In this document: in pieces, positions 56,647-64,000 of the stretch
Layout: the number at the start of each line of letters is the position of its first letter
How positions within the stretch are numbered: position 1 is the stretch's first letter
NCBI GenBank assembly: GCA_028768525.1
Contig: CP054837.1
Coordinates: 124,001-188,000, forward strand
Direction: 5' to 3'
Length of the DNA stretch: 64,000 bases
DNA from: Desulfobacter sp.
Lineage (GTDB): Bacteria; Desulfobacterota; Desulfobacteria; Desulfobacterales; Desulfobacteraceae
Notes under the pieces: model-generated
The model's input: the letters and a program-made list of their open reading frames with translations, nothing else
The model's database searches: none
What the model was told of the DNA's origin: nothing
Translations under genes and position numbers: made by a program

Positions 56647-57084
56647 TTAAACCTTTAATCTCATGGGGATATGGCCCTCAAGGGGGCTGAACCCCATTTT
56701 CTCATAAAAGGATGCGGTACCGGGTTCAGCAACCAATCCGATCCAGTCCACGCCCCTTTTTTTTAATTCTTGGGCCAGAAACAAAACGATTTCCCTGGCG
56801 ATTCCTTTATTCCTATATGCCTTTAATACGACTACATCCTGAATAAAAGCATCGCTGCAGAGATCAGACAGGGCCCGGCCCATTCCCACCATTTGGTTGC
56901 CGGCAAAGGCTCCTGCAAAAAGGGCAGATGAAATTGGAAGGCGCTCCAGAAAGCCGTAGTCATCCTCAAAGGCGGGCTCCCACCAGCCAGCATCCTTGTA
57001 AAGGTCCTTCATATCAGCCACCGGCGCCTGCTCCACCAACTCAATCCTCACGTCTGTCAAACTATATTCATGTGCCACTCTCAC
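56647..57084 (-). CDS. GNAT N-acetyltransferase
   Basis: 145 aa. Acetyl-CoA-binding loop VLKAYRNKGIAREIVLFLAQ (R/Q-x-x-G-x-G/A pattern) and the C-terminal AEPGTASFYEKMGFSPLEGH are typical. Substrate unknown; because it overlaps speE by 17 nt, a polyamine is a fair guess but not shown. Confidence 0.82.
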   Translation of the reverse strand: MRVAHEYSLTDVRIELVEQAPVADMKDLYKDAGWWEPAFEDDYGFLERLPISSALFAGAFAGNQMVGMGRALSDLCSDAFIQDVVVLKAYRNKGIAREIVLFLAQELKKRGVDWIGLVAEPGTASFYEKMGFSPLEGHIPMRLKV

Positions 57085-57943
57085 CTGCCATTATCTTCCT
57101 TGCAAAATACGGCAACACAAAAGCCGCCTGATGAACAGCTTCGGAATAGTATTTCAATTGGGACTGGACCTCCCGGGGAACCGGCCTGGCCGGCCTGACA
57201 AGCTCAGGCCCCAGGGACCCCATGCAGACACCGATATGGCCCCCCGGATAGGTCGGAACCAAAATATTGGCAAAGCCACGGACCGGGAACAGTTCACTGG
57301 TGATCTTAATCAAGTTCTCCACGCATTCCTGGTGAAGAAAGAAAGATTCACCCTGGGTGGCCACCACACCGCCGGGTTTCAGCGCCTGTTTCAATTTTTC
57401 GTAAAAAGGCTTCTCAAACAGGGCTTCTCCGGGACCGATGGGGTCGGAGGAGTCCACAATGATTACATCATAGGCCCGGTGTTTGCCTCCGACAAATTCA
57501 TTCCCGTCCAAAAGGTGAACATTCACCCTGGGATCGTCAAATCCGCAGGCAAGGCCCGGCAGAAATTTTTTGGAGACCTGGATAACCTCAGGGTCAATTT
57601 CACAAAAATCAATTGAGGTAACGCAGTGGTGCCTGGCCACTTCCCTGAGCACACCGCCGTCCCCCCCGCCGATGACCAACACCTTTTCAGGATTGGGATG
57701 GGCAAACAGAGGCAGATGGGCCATCATCTCCTGGTATCCGAATTCATCACGTTCGGTGAGCTGGATGATGCCGTCCAAAACAAGCATTTTCCCGTGGGAC
57801 CGGGTCTGGTAAAGATCAATCTGCTGGTATTGACTTTTATTGGAATAGAGCACCTCATCCACCTGGAGCGAAAGGGCAACCCCTTCCCACATGGGGCAGA
57901 TTTCTGAAAACCATCCTTTTTCAATTTTGCTTAGATTCTTCAT
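57068..57943 (-). CDS. speE: Polyamine aminopropyltransferase (spermidine synthase)
   Basis: 291 aa. It transfers the aminopropyl group of decarboxylated AdoMet to putrescine. Motifs: QIDLYQTRSHGKMLVLDG, VIGGGDGGVLREVARH and the catalytic DSSDPIGPGEALF. Located 24 nt after speD. Length is normal. Confidence 0.95.
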   Translation of the reverse strand: MKNLSKIEKGWFSEICPMWEGVALSLQVDEVLYSNKSQYQQIDLYQTRSHGKMLVLDGIIQLTERDEFGYQEMMAHLPLFAHPNPEKVLVIGGGDGGVLREVARHHCVTSIDFCEIDPEVIQVSKKFLPGLACGFDDPRVNVHLLDGNEFVGGKHRAYDVIIVDSSDPIGPGEALFEKPFYEKLKQALKPGGVVATQGESFFLHQECVENLIKITSELFPVRGFANILVPTYPGGHIGVCMGSLGPELVRPARPVPREVQSQLKYYSEAVHQAAFVLPYFARKIMAGESGT

Positions 57944-57967
57944 ATTTCTTGGATTATTACTTTCAGG

Positions 57968-58798
57968 TTATTGTCGGAGGGAAATCTGCATCTTGTAATT
58001 ATCTGCCTTGAAAAAAGAGAGGGCGAACTCAGCCACTTCTCTGGGCTCGTAAAATTTACAGGAGAAAATATCCAGGTAGGCGGCATTGGCTGCATTGGCA
58101 AAATGGCCGGAGATCAAAGAGGTCTCAATGAGCTGGGTCATGGAATAGCCAGCCACCTTTTCATCCTCGCCGAAATGGACAATCCGGCACTCCCCGAACC
58201 GTTTCATCCGGATTTTCTCGCAGAGTTCCACCACGAATTTTTCAATATATTCCGAATCACAGATGACCGCTGGATCACAGTCATATAAATCCACAGAGGT
58301 CAGCACCCCCCAGGGCAGGGCTTGCTCATAGGCTTTTCTCCAGGAAATGGGCAGGGTTTCCCTGTCCACCAGGGTACCCCGGGTAGTGTCGCCGCCTTGT
58401 CCTTCGGAATTCAGAAGCCCCCTGTTCTGGTCCGATGATACCACCACCCGCCTGGACCCGAATCCATCCTGCATGGACCCGATGGCCCGGTTCAAATCAA
58501 TATTGTCCCCGCAGGTAAAAATATCCACAGCCGCATAATTATGTTCCGGCCAGGCATGGACGGTGAAATGGGATTCTGCAATAATCACCACGCCTGAGAC
58601 TCCCTGGGGGGCAAACTGGTGAAAAGAGCTGCTGATGACAGTTGCCCCGCTGTCTCTGGCCGCCTTTAAAAGAGTTCTTTCAACAATTGCTTTATCCAGC
58701 AGTGCGCCTGCTCCGCAGTCGTAGTATTCAAGGGTCAACTGCCGGCCCAGGGCAAAAACCGGCTGGTCAGTAGCGGATTTTATATTTTTATCAAGCAT
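57968..58798 (-). CDS. speD: S-adenosylmethionine decarboxylase proenzyme, extended
   Basis: 276 aa. The N-terminal ~120 residues are a bacterial class-1B SpeD: GVSGVVIIAESHFTVHAWPE contains the pyruvoyl-forming Ser of the autocleavage site (ES-H), and AAVDIFTCGDNID follows. The remaining ~150 residues (DLYDCDPAVICDSEYIEKFV; MTQLIETSLISGHFAN) are a second AdoMetDC-like unit without the cleavage motif. It supplies decarboxylated AdoMet to SpeE. Confidence 0.9.
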   Translation of the reverse strand: MLDKNIKSATDQPVFALGRQLTLEYYDCGAGALLDKAIVERTLLKAARDSGATVISSSFHQFAPQGVSGVVIIAESHFTVHAWPEHNYAAVDIFTCGDNIDLNRAIGSMQDGFGSRRVVVSSDQNRGLLNSEGQGGDTTRGTLVDRETLPISWRKAYEQALPWGVLTSVDLYDCDPAVICDSEYIEKFVVELCEKIRMKRFGECRIVHFGEDEKVAGYSMTQLIETSLISGHFANAANAAYLDIFSCKFYEPREVAEFALSFFKADNYKMQISLRQ

Positions 58799-58940
58799 TC
58801 AAAACAACTCCAGTATGTTCATGGGAATTTTCAATTATCACATTCCAGGTCTGGTCTTTCCGGCCCGTTAAAACCACAATCAACAACAAAATTACTGCAA
58901 AGGTAATCTTGATTGGGAAAAAATCAATGGATAAAGGAAA

Positions 58941-59639
58941 TCAATATAATTCCATGATGGAGGAAAAACGCTGATATGCTGTTTCCCGGGGCAATTTTTT
59001 TTCTTCCAGGCGCCGGATCATGGACGGGACATTAAATCTGAGATAGGGATTGACTTTCAGTTCATCCTCCATGCATGACACAACAAGGCCTGGGTTGTAT
59101 TTTTCACCATAGTCTTTGAGCGCAGGGTTACCGGGCTCTATAATTTGTGCATATTTCAAAGATTCGGCAACATAATCGTGGCCCGCATAAATTCGTGTGG
59201 TTCCGGGAAGGGCCATGAGCAGTTCCAAAGAGTGGTAAAAGGCGTTTAGGTCACCGGAAAAACAATTGCCCACCGTCCCGTTAAACAAAGTGTCGCCGGT
59301 GACGACAAACCCCGCTCCTTTAAAACATACCGAATCCGTGGTATGCCCGGGCGTCAGGAGCACTTCAAGGGACTGCCCCCCAAGGGGCAACTTCTGTCCA
59401 TGGGCAAAGGACCGGCAGTCCATAAATTCAGCACCGGTCAATTCAAGGAGCCCCGCATTGCCCGGCGTATGGTCCGGGTGGTTGTGGGTGTTTGTTACCG
59501 TCGTTATCCGAATGCCCTTTGCCTTTGCAAATGAGGCGATGGCCACCGGATCCCCGCCGTCTATGGCTATCCCTCTCCCATCGTTGTAAACCAAATACCC
59601 CAGGTTATCAGAGGAAAACCCGAACTGCTCAATATCCAT
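58941..59639 (-). CDS. Metallo-beta-lactamase-fold hydrolase, glyoxalase II-like
   Basis: 232 aa. Metal ligands of the GloB type: THNHPDHTPGN, LLTPGHTTDSV, VVTGDTLFNG and IYAGHDYV. It resembles hydroxyacylglutathione hydrolase but lacks most of the C-terminal glutathione-binding domain, so it may act on another thioester. Confidence 0.82.
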   Translation of the reverse strand: MDIEQFGFSSDNLGYLVYNDGRGIAIDGGDPVAIASFAKAKGIRITTVTNTHNHPDHTPGNAGLLELTGAEFMDCRSFAHGQKLPLGGQSLEVLLTPGHTTDSVCFKGAGFVVTGDTLFNGTVGNCFSGDLNAFYHSLELLMALPGTTRIYAGHDYVAESLKYAQIIEPGNPALKDYGEKYNPGLVVSCMEDELKVNPYLRFNVPSMIRRLEEKKLPRETAYQRFSSIMELY

Positions 59640-59655
59640 TCTTATGCTCCTTTAG

Positions 59656-61134
59656 CTATAGCGGCAAGGTAATGGTAAAGGCCGTAAAACTGCCCGGCTC
59701 CGAATCCACTTCAATGGTCCCTTTGTGCTGCTTCACCGCCCGCTTGGCAATAAATAAACCAAGTCCTGTTCCCTTTTTCCCTTTTTCTGAATAAAAGAGG
59801 GAAAAAATCTCCTTCTGATAGGTTCTGTCCAGGCCGGTGCCGTTATCCCGAATGGTAAACACAGCCCGGTCCTTTTCAAGCTCTACCTGTATTTTGATTT
59901 CCGGACCGGGGTGGTTTCTGACCCCGGCACAGGCGTCAATGGCATTTTCAAGAATGGCGATGAAGGCCGGCATCAGTGAGATTTTATCCATTTTAATGGT
60001 GGTGCCCGGCCTGGGAATATCCAGATTCAGGACGATGCCATGTTTTTTCATTTTAGTGTCCAGGGTGGTGGTGATTTCCTGGATAAAGTCAAACACATCT
60101 TCATCCGCCGGTTCAAGGGCCCGGTTCTTTGAATGGTAAAGGATATCCAGCACCATTTTTCTGACCATGGTGATCTTTTCCTTTACAATCTCCCAACCGT
60201 CGGCCACCATCTCCGTGTCCTTTTTTTGGATACCTGTGGAAATGAGGTAATCTCCCCCGTCCAGTCCGGTGAGCAGCCCCTTGATGCCGTGGGAAATGGA
60301 GGAAATATGCAGCCCGAGGGCGGCCAGGTGGTCCTGGAGGTCGTGTATATAGGTAACGTCGGTTGACATCTCCATGACATGGCGGATTTCCCCGTCTTCA
60401 TCCACCACAGCCGAAGTCTGGACCAGAAAATTGCGCACACGGCCGTCGGCCAATGTGACATCCATTTCCGCCAGATGGGACCGGCCGTCCTTAAAGGTTT
60501 TAAGAACGGGACATCCCTCGCAGGGTCCGTCCTTCTGTTTATAGGCATTGTAGCAGCGGTGCCCGCCCCCATCCCCGAACTCCTCCTTGAAGCGGTGATT
60601 GGATTCCACGATATTTAAACTTTTGTCCTGGATGGTGATATAGGCTGGAATCTCGTTAAACAACTGGATATACCGCTTTTCCGAAGCGGCAAGTTTCCGG
60701 GTTTTTTCCTTTACCAGTTCCTCAAGATTCCGGGTGTACCGGCGCAGCTTGTCCCTGGTTTCAATTCTGTCCCGTGCCCGCTTCAGTGCAATTTCAAGGA
60801 TATCGTTATTGATGGGCTTGGTGATGAAATCAACGGCATCCATTTTCAGGCTTTCGATGGCCAGGCCGAGGTCACCGTGCCCCGTGATCATGATCACCTC
60901 TATATCCGGGGTTCCCGTTTTAATGAACTTCAGCAGTTCAATGCCGTCCATGCCCGGCATCCGGATATCGGACAGGACGATGTCCGGCCTCAAGTCGTGA
61001 ATCATTCTTGAGGCCTGACGGCCGTCTGCGGCGGTATGGACCTCGTATCCGGCATCGGTCAACGTGATATTCAATACCGTTCGGATGCCCTCTTCATCGT
61101 CAACCAGAAGGACCTTCATGGTTTGATTTCCCAT
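59656..61134 (-). CDS. REC-PAS-histidine kinase
   Basis: 492 aa. Receiver domain (1-125; VLLVDDEEGIR, phospho-Asp in VLSDIRMPG, Lys in FITKPI), coiled coil, PAS domain (about 155-270) with a Cys cluster CYNAYKQKDGPCEGCPV that may bind a metal or redox cofactor, unusual DHp box SSISHGIKGLLTGLDGG (about 278-294) and HATPase (ENAIDACAG; DNGTGLD; GTGLGLFIAKRAV). An in-frame ATG at 61119 is an alternative start. Overlaps the upstream REC gene by 35 nt. Confidence 0.88.
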   Translation of the reverse strand: MGNQTMKVLLVDDEEGIRTVLNITLTDAGYEVHTAADGRQASRMIHDLRPDIVLSDIRMPGMDGIELLKFIKTGTPDIEVIMITGHGDLGLAIESLKMDAVDFITKPINNDILEIALKRARDRIETRDKLRRYTRNLEELVKEKTRKLAASEKRYIQLFNEIPAYITIQDKSLNIVESNHRFKEEFGDGGGHRCYNAYKQKDGPCEGCPVLKTFKDGRSHLAEMDVTLADGRVRNFLVQTSAVVDEDGEIRHVMEMSTDVTYIHDLQDHLAALGLHISSISHGIKGLLTGLDGGDYLISTGIQKKDTEMVADGWEIVKEKITMVRKMVLDILYHSKNRALEPADEDVFDFIQEITTTLDTKMKKHGIVLNLDIPRPGTTIKMDKISLMPAFIAILENAIDACAGVRNHPGPEIKIQVELEKDRAVFTIRDNGTGLDRTYQKEIFSLFYSEKGKKGTGLGLFIAKRAVKQHKGTIEVDSEPGSFTAFTITLPL

Positions 61135-61609
61135 CTATCTTATCTTCATTAATTTTGATTGCGGGGTGTTGGCCCATGCACTTGATGATCATCGCCTTTA
61201 AATAATCTGGATCAGCCGATTTTTCAACATAGTATTTGGGTAGCGGAGTGTTGTCCGACGCCCCTGCATTGAGCATTTTCACGTAATGGACAAAGGCATT
61301 GGGATCGACACCTGAAAAAATCAGGAGGGGAATTTCCTTGAGCATCGGATCGGCTACCAGTTCCTGATAGACCAGGGCACCGCCTTTTTCAGGCATCATG
61401 ATATCTAAAATAATCATGTCGGGCAGTTTTCCACCCTGGTTGCCGTCCAGCGGCACCCCGGCGGTTTTTCCCAGCGCCTGGAGTCCCTGGGCCCCGTTTT
61501 TCACCATCACCGGATGGTGTCCCAATGCGTTGACCATGGTCATAAGGTAAAAACGCATCTCCATCTCATCCTCGATGATGAGAACGGTTTTCTTGTCTTT
61601 TGTTGTCAT
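61100..61609 (-). CDS. Single-domain response regulator
   Basis: 169 aa from ATG 61609. A receiver domain (VLIIEDEMEMRFYLMTMV; phospho-Asp in IILDIMMPEKG; FSGVDPNAF in place of the usual Thr/Ser strand; Lys in YYVEKSAD) with no output domain. The open frame extends to GTG 61702; no start has a clear ribosome-binding site. It probably shuttles phosphate to or from the overlapping REC-PAS kinase. Confidence 0.78.
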   Translation of the reverse strand: MTTKDKKTVLIIEDEMEMRFYLMTMVNALGHHPVMVKNGAQGLQALGKTAGVPLDGNQGGKLPDMIILDIMMPEKGGALVYQELVADPMLKEIPLLIFSGVDPNAFVHYVKMLNAGASDNTPLPKYYVEKSADPDYLKAMIIKCMGQHPAIKINEDKIDGKSNHEGPSG

Positions 61610-61723
61610 GGGGTGGTGTTGGGCTTCGGCCCTGACCGACAGGGAACCATTAAGTGAATTGTCTGAAATGCTTGGTTCCAGGTTTCCCATCCGCCAGGGC
61701 ACGAAACAAGGTATAAAGTTGAA

Positions 61724-62638
61724 TTAAAGCTTGTCGGGCTTATTCACACTGGCCACAGGACAGGCTGAACGCAGTACCACCTGCTCCACTGTGGAGCCCA
61801 TAACCGCATAATCAATATCCACATCCTTGGTATGGTGGGCCATGACAATAAGGTCCCCGCTGGTTTCCCGGGCGAATTTTAAAAGCTCCACATAGGGGAT
61901 TCCTTCCCAAACCGATATTTCATAGTTATCAAAATCCCCCATCTGTGAGACGTAAATCTCTTCAATCTTTTCTTTGGCCGCCTTGATCCTGGTTTCGATG
62001 GACATCTGCCCCGGCCCCACGCCGGCCTGGGAGGTCTCAATATTTACGGCATGGAAAAGGTGAAGCTTGCACCCGATGTGGCTGGCCATCTTATAAGCAA
62101 ACTGGAAGGCGGACATGGATGCCTTTGAAAAATCCGTACCAAATACAATCTGATTAAAGTACCAGAAACAGGTCTCGCACGGGCGGGATATGATCAGTAC
62201 AGGACATTTGGCCCGTAAGGCCACCTTTTGCATGGTGGTGCCCACAATCCCCCGGAACCGCTCCGCAGCCGGGTCATCCTGGCGGGCATGGGCGCCCATG
62301 ATGATGCAGTCCGCGTTAATTTTTCGGGCATATCTGAGAATTTCCGTTGACGGTATGCCGGCCATGGTCTCATAAACCGGTTCTCCGTGTTTTTTGGCCA
62401 AGGATTCATAATTGGTTTTCATTTCGTCCTTGACCCATTCAATATAATCCGGGCCAGCCGTCTCTTTTTCTCCTGTGACGTAGTCGGTAATAAAAGCTCC
62501 GCTCCCATGGGAGGGCTCGCCGAACACGTGGAGCAGGGTCAGTTGAGCCTCGTATTTTTCCGCCAGTTCAAAGGCGATCTTGGCGGCGGCATCACAGGCA
62601 GGCGAGGAATTGGTGGCGAATAGAATTTGCTTAAACAT
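61724..62638 (-). CDS. Tandem universal stress protein (two UspA domains)
   Basis: 304 aa with two UspA folds (about 1-145 and 155-304). The first ends IIMGAHARQDD...GTTMQKVALRAKCPVLI; the second has VMAHHTKD...MGSTVEQVVLRSACPV. The G-x2-R-x9-G-S/T ATP-binding pattern is altered in both. Common in sulfate reducers and near kinases. Lies 2 nt after the 178-aa gene. Confidence 0.88.
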   Translation of the reverse strand: MFKQILFATNSSPACDAAAKIAFELAEKYEAQLTLLHVFGEPSHGSGAFITDYVTGEKETAGPDYIEWVKDEMKTNYESLAKKHGEPVYETMAGIPSTEILRYARKINADCIIMGAHARQDDPAAERFRGIVGTTMQKVALRAKCPVLIISRPCETCFWYFNQIVFGTDFSKASMSAFQFAYKMASHIGCKLHLFHAVNIETSQAGVGPGQMSIETRIKAAKEKIEEIYVSQMGDFDNYEISVWEGIPYVELLKFARETSGDLIVMAHHTKDVDIDYAVMGSTVEQVVLRSACPVASVNKPDKL

Positions 62639-62640
62639 GG

Positions 62641-63177
62641 TTACCCCCTAATGGAACATTGTAACGGATTAAAATTAAAGGACAATTCCCAGGACACCCC
62701 TTCGATGAGCTCGTACAGGCTGTAATGGGTTTCATAGGTAAACATATCCTGGCTGTCGCCGAAGATGATATGTTTGAGCTCCCCCAGGCAAAGTTCATGT
62801 TCCAGCAAACTTTCCATCTGGAAGAATTTTAATCCAAGGATCTCATCACCCTTAACCCCCTTAAGGCTGTTGTAGATCTCAACCCCCGGTTTGCCGGGAA
62901 AGCCCTTCATGGCAATGGTCTTGTAAAAAACCAGACGGTCAATGCCGTCGGCAGCCGGGTAGTCGTCTCCTGCTACCCTGGCCATTACCGCCAAGGGTTC
63001 CAGCATCTCGGACAACTGGATTAAAATATTGTATCGATCCACCATGGCAAAAAAGGACGCCAGGGTAAATCCCTGTTCCAGCTCAATCAGATGGGACAGG
63101 AGCTTTAACGGGCTGCCGGAAAATAATTTTCCTTTTTTTTCAATTTTCCCGTTTTTTCTCAGCGTCAGTTTTTCCAT
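62641..63177 (-). CDS. Unknown 178-aa protein of the signalling cluster
   Basis: No family recognised. A basic N-terminus (LTLRKNGKIEKKGKLF), mixed alpha/beta body (LIELEQGFTLASFFAMVDRY; LFGDSQDMFTYETHY-like region near 145) and no membrane segment or signal peptide. It sits 3 nt after the histidine kinase and 2 nt before the UspA gene, so it is co-translated with them and probably serves the same pathway. Confidence 0.6.
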   Translation of the reverse strand: MEKLTLRKNGKIEKKGKLFSGSPLKLLSHLIELEQGFTLASFFAMVDRYNILIQLSEMLEPLAVMARVAGDDYPAADGIDRLVFYKTIAMKGFPGKPGVEIYNSLKGVKGDEILGLKFFQMESLLEHELCLGELKHIIFGDSQDMFTYETHYSLYELIEGVSWELSFNFNPLQCSIRG

Positions 63178-63180
63178 GGA

Positions 63181-64000
63181 TTATTTTTCCTGTGGGACGG
63201 CGTCAAGTTGGATCATAAATTCAGATCCGCGCCCCTTTTCAGTGGTAAAGGAAATTTCTCCCTTGTGCTCTTCTATAATTTTTTTAGTGGTCATCAGACC
63301 AAACCCTGTGCCTCTGGCTCCTTTGGTGGTGATGAACTCCTTAAACAGCGAACGGCTGACCGCCGGATCCATGCCCGGGCCGTTATCCCGGATCCGGTAG
63401 ACCACCCGGCCCTTGTTTTCAGTCACAGTGACGGCAAGGCTTTTGTTTTCAGCACCCGGCTCAAATGCATCCAGGGCATTGGTCAGAATATTGTGGAGGG
63501 CGTTGGTCAGGGCATCGGTGTCCATAAGGACCCTCGCCCTCCCGTCCAATGGGGACAGGGTCAGTTTGATCTTTTCCTCCTGTGCCCGGTGAATCAGCAG
63601 AGATATTGCTTCTTCTGCCGGTGCGTTGGGATCCGTCTCCAACAGCTTGAGCCGGCTGGTCTTGGCGTAATTGAGCAGGTCCAATGATAGATTGGTAATC
63701 TTGTCAATATTTCCCTTCATCATTTCCCAGCCCTTGACCAGGTATTCCCTGTTTTCGTTTTCAATGCCCTGTTCAAGGATAAAGGAAGACCCCTTTAGCC
63801 CGCCGGCAATATTTTTGATCACGTGTGACATCCCGGCCACGGTCTGGCCGATGGTAACCAGTCCCTGGGTCTCATCCAGTTTTTTATCCTTTTCCCTGAT
63901 CAGGGATTCAAGGTCGTCCATGTGTGCCTGGATCCTGGAATTGATTGAAATCCGGTCCACGGCTTTGGCCACAGCCGATTCGATCTCCTGGGAATCAATG
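63181..64000 (-). CDS. Sensor histidine kinase, N-terminus beyond window
   Basis: The frame is open to the right edge, so only the last 272 codons are seen. DHp box GMSHVIKNIAGGLKGSSFIL, then HATPase with N box HNILTNALDAFE, DNGPGMD and GTGFGLMTTKKII. The SHxIK-type phosphoacceptor box matches that of the REC-PAS kinase at 59656-61134, suggesting paralogues. Start and sensor region are unknown. Confidence 0.85.
   Translation of the reverse strand, partial: IDSQEIESAVAKAVDRISINSRIQAHMDDLESLIREKDKKLDETQGLVTIGQTVAGMSHVIKNIAGGLKGSSFILEQGIENENREYLVKGWEMMKGNIDKITNLSLDLLNYAKTSRLKLLETDPNAPAEEAISLLIHRAQEEKIKLTLSPLDGRARVLMDTDALTNALHNILTNALDAFEPGAENKSLAVTVTENKGRVVYRIRDNGPGMDPAVSRSLFKEFITTKGARGTGFGLMTTKKIIEEHKGEISFTTEKGRGSEFMIQLDAVPQEK

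Overview
The window looks like a chromosomal piece of a deltaproteobacterial anaerobe (Desulfobacterota, probably close to Desulfobacteraceae). This is inferred from the style of the proteins: ferredoxin-fused nitroreductase, a large FAD/Fe-S/CCG oxidoreductase, a YeaG/YeaH/SpoVR phospho-regulation cluster and many REC/PAS/histidine-kinase genes. No 16S rRNA is present, so placement is tentative. It divides sharply into an accessory, AT-richer left part (about 1-19,000) and a GC-richer core right part (about 19,000-64,000), with tRNA-Leu at the join.

Accessory part. Positions 1-6,643 (minus strand) form an RHS polymorphic-toxin locus: one full-length secreted RHS protein, then two displaced C-terminal 'orphan tip' cassettes. 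Each repeats the RHS core and carries a different tip, and each of the three tips is followed at once by a small membrane or lipoprotein gene, the likely immunity gene. Positions 7,063-11,332 are an IS4-family element split by an IS21-family element; inverted repeats and target duplications are readable for both. An 80-aa zinc-ribbon gene, a small tyrosine recombinase and an IS481-family element inserted into a small gene follow. Positions 14,375-16,830 are the strangest stretch. A promoter/operator, a small HTH gene, a small membrane-protein ORF and a 536-codon polymerase-like ORF lie in one direction. All three ORFs are interrupted only by UGA (seven in total), with no UAA, UAG or frameshift inside them. 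Either this is an element using UGA as a sense codon (Trp fits best at one conserved position) or a decaying region with a remarkable bias. A DUF6538-type tyrosine integrase next to tRNA-Leu(UAG) closes the island.

Core part. A serine-synthesis operon (serC-serA) continues into a YdiJ-like FAD/Fe-S dehydrogenase, rsmE and a 55-aa ORF. prfC, a DUF5076-like gene and mfd follow. Next come four co-directional genes: PrkA kinase, YeaH/DUF444, SpoVR and a second PrkA-like AAA protein, behind a clear sigma-70 promoter with a long leader. A ferredoxin-nitroreductase and an unusual acidic-repeat protein with DNA-binding-like ends are on the plus strand. Then come a solute-binding-protein homologue, a thioesterase, ispD, an HPr-domain fusion, the RNase P RNA, a zinc-ribbon coiled-coil protein, a Nif3 homologue, a CAU tRNA, the rpoD-dnaG pair and hisB. 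The last 11 kb hold a SprA-like metalloprotease, an isochorismatase-like hydrolase, a miniature flagellar-rod-like protein, two envelope lipoproteins, the spermidine pathway (speD-speE) with a GNAT and a DUF2156 gene, a glyoxalase-II-like hydrolase, and a signalling cluster (REC-PAS-kinase, REC, tandem UspA, unknown, histidine kinase) that runs off the right edge.
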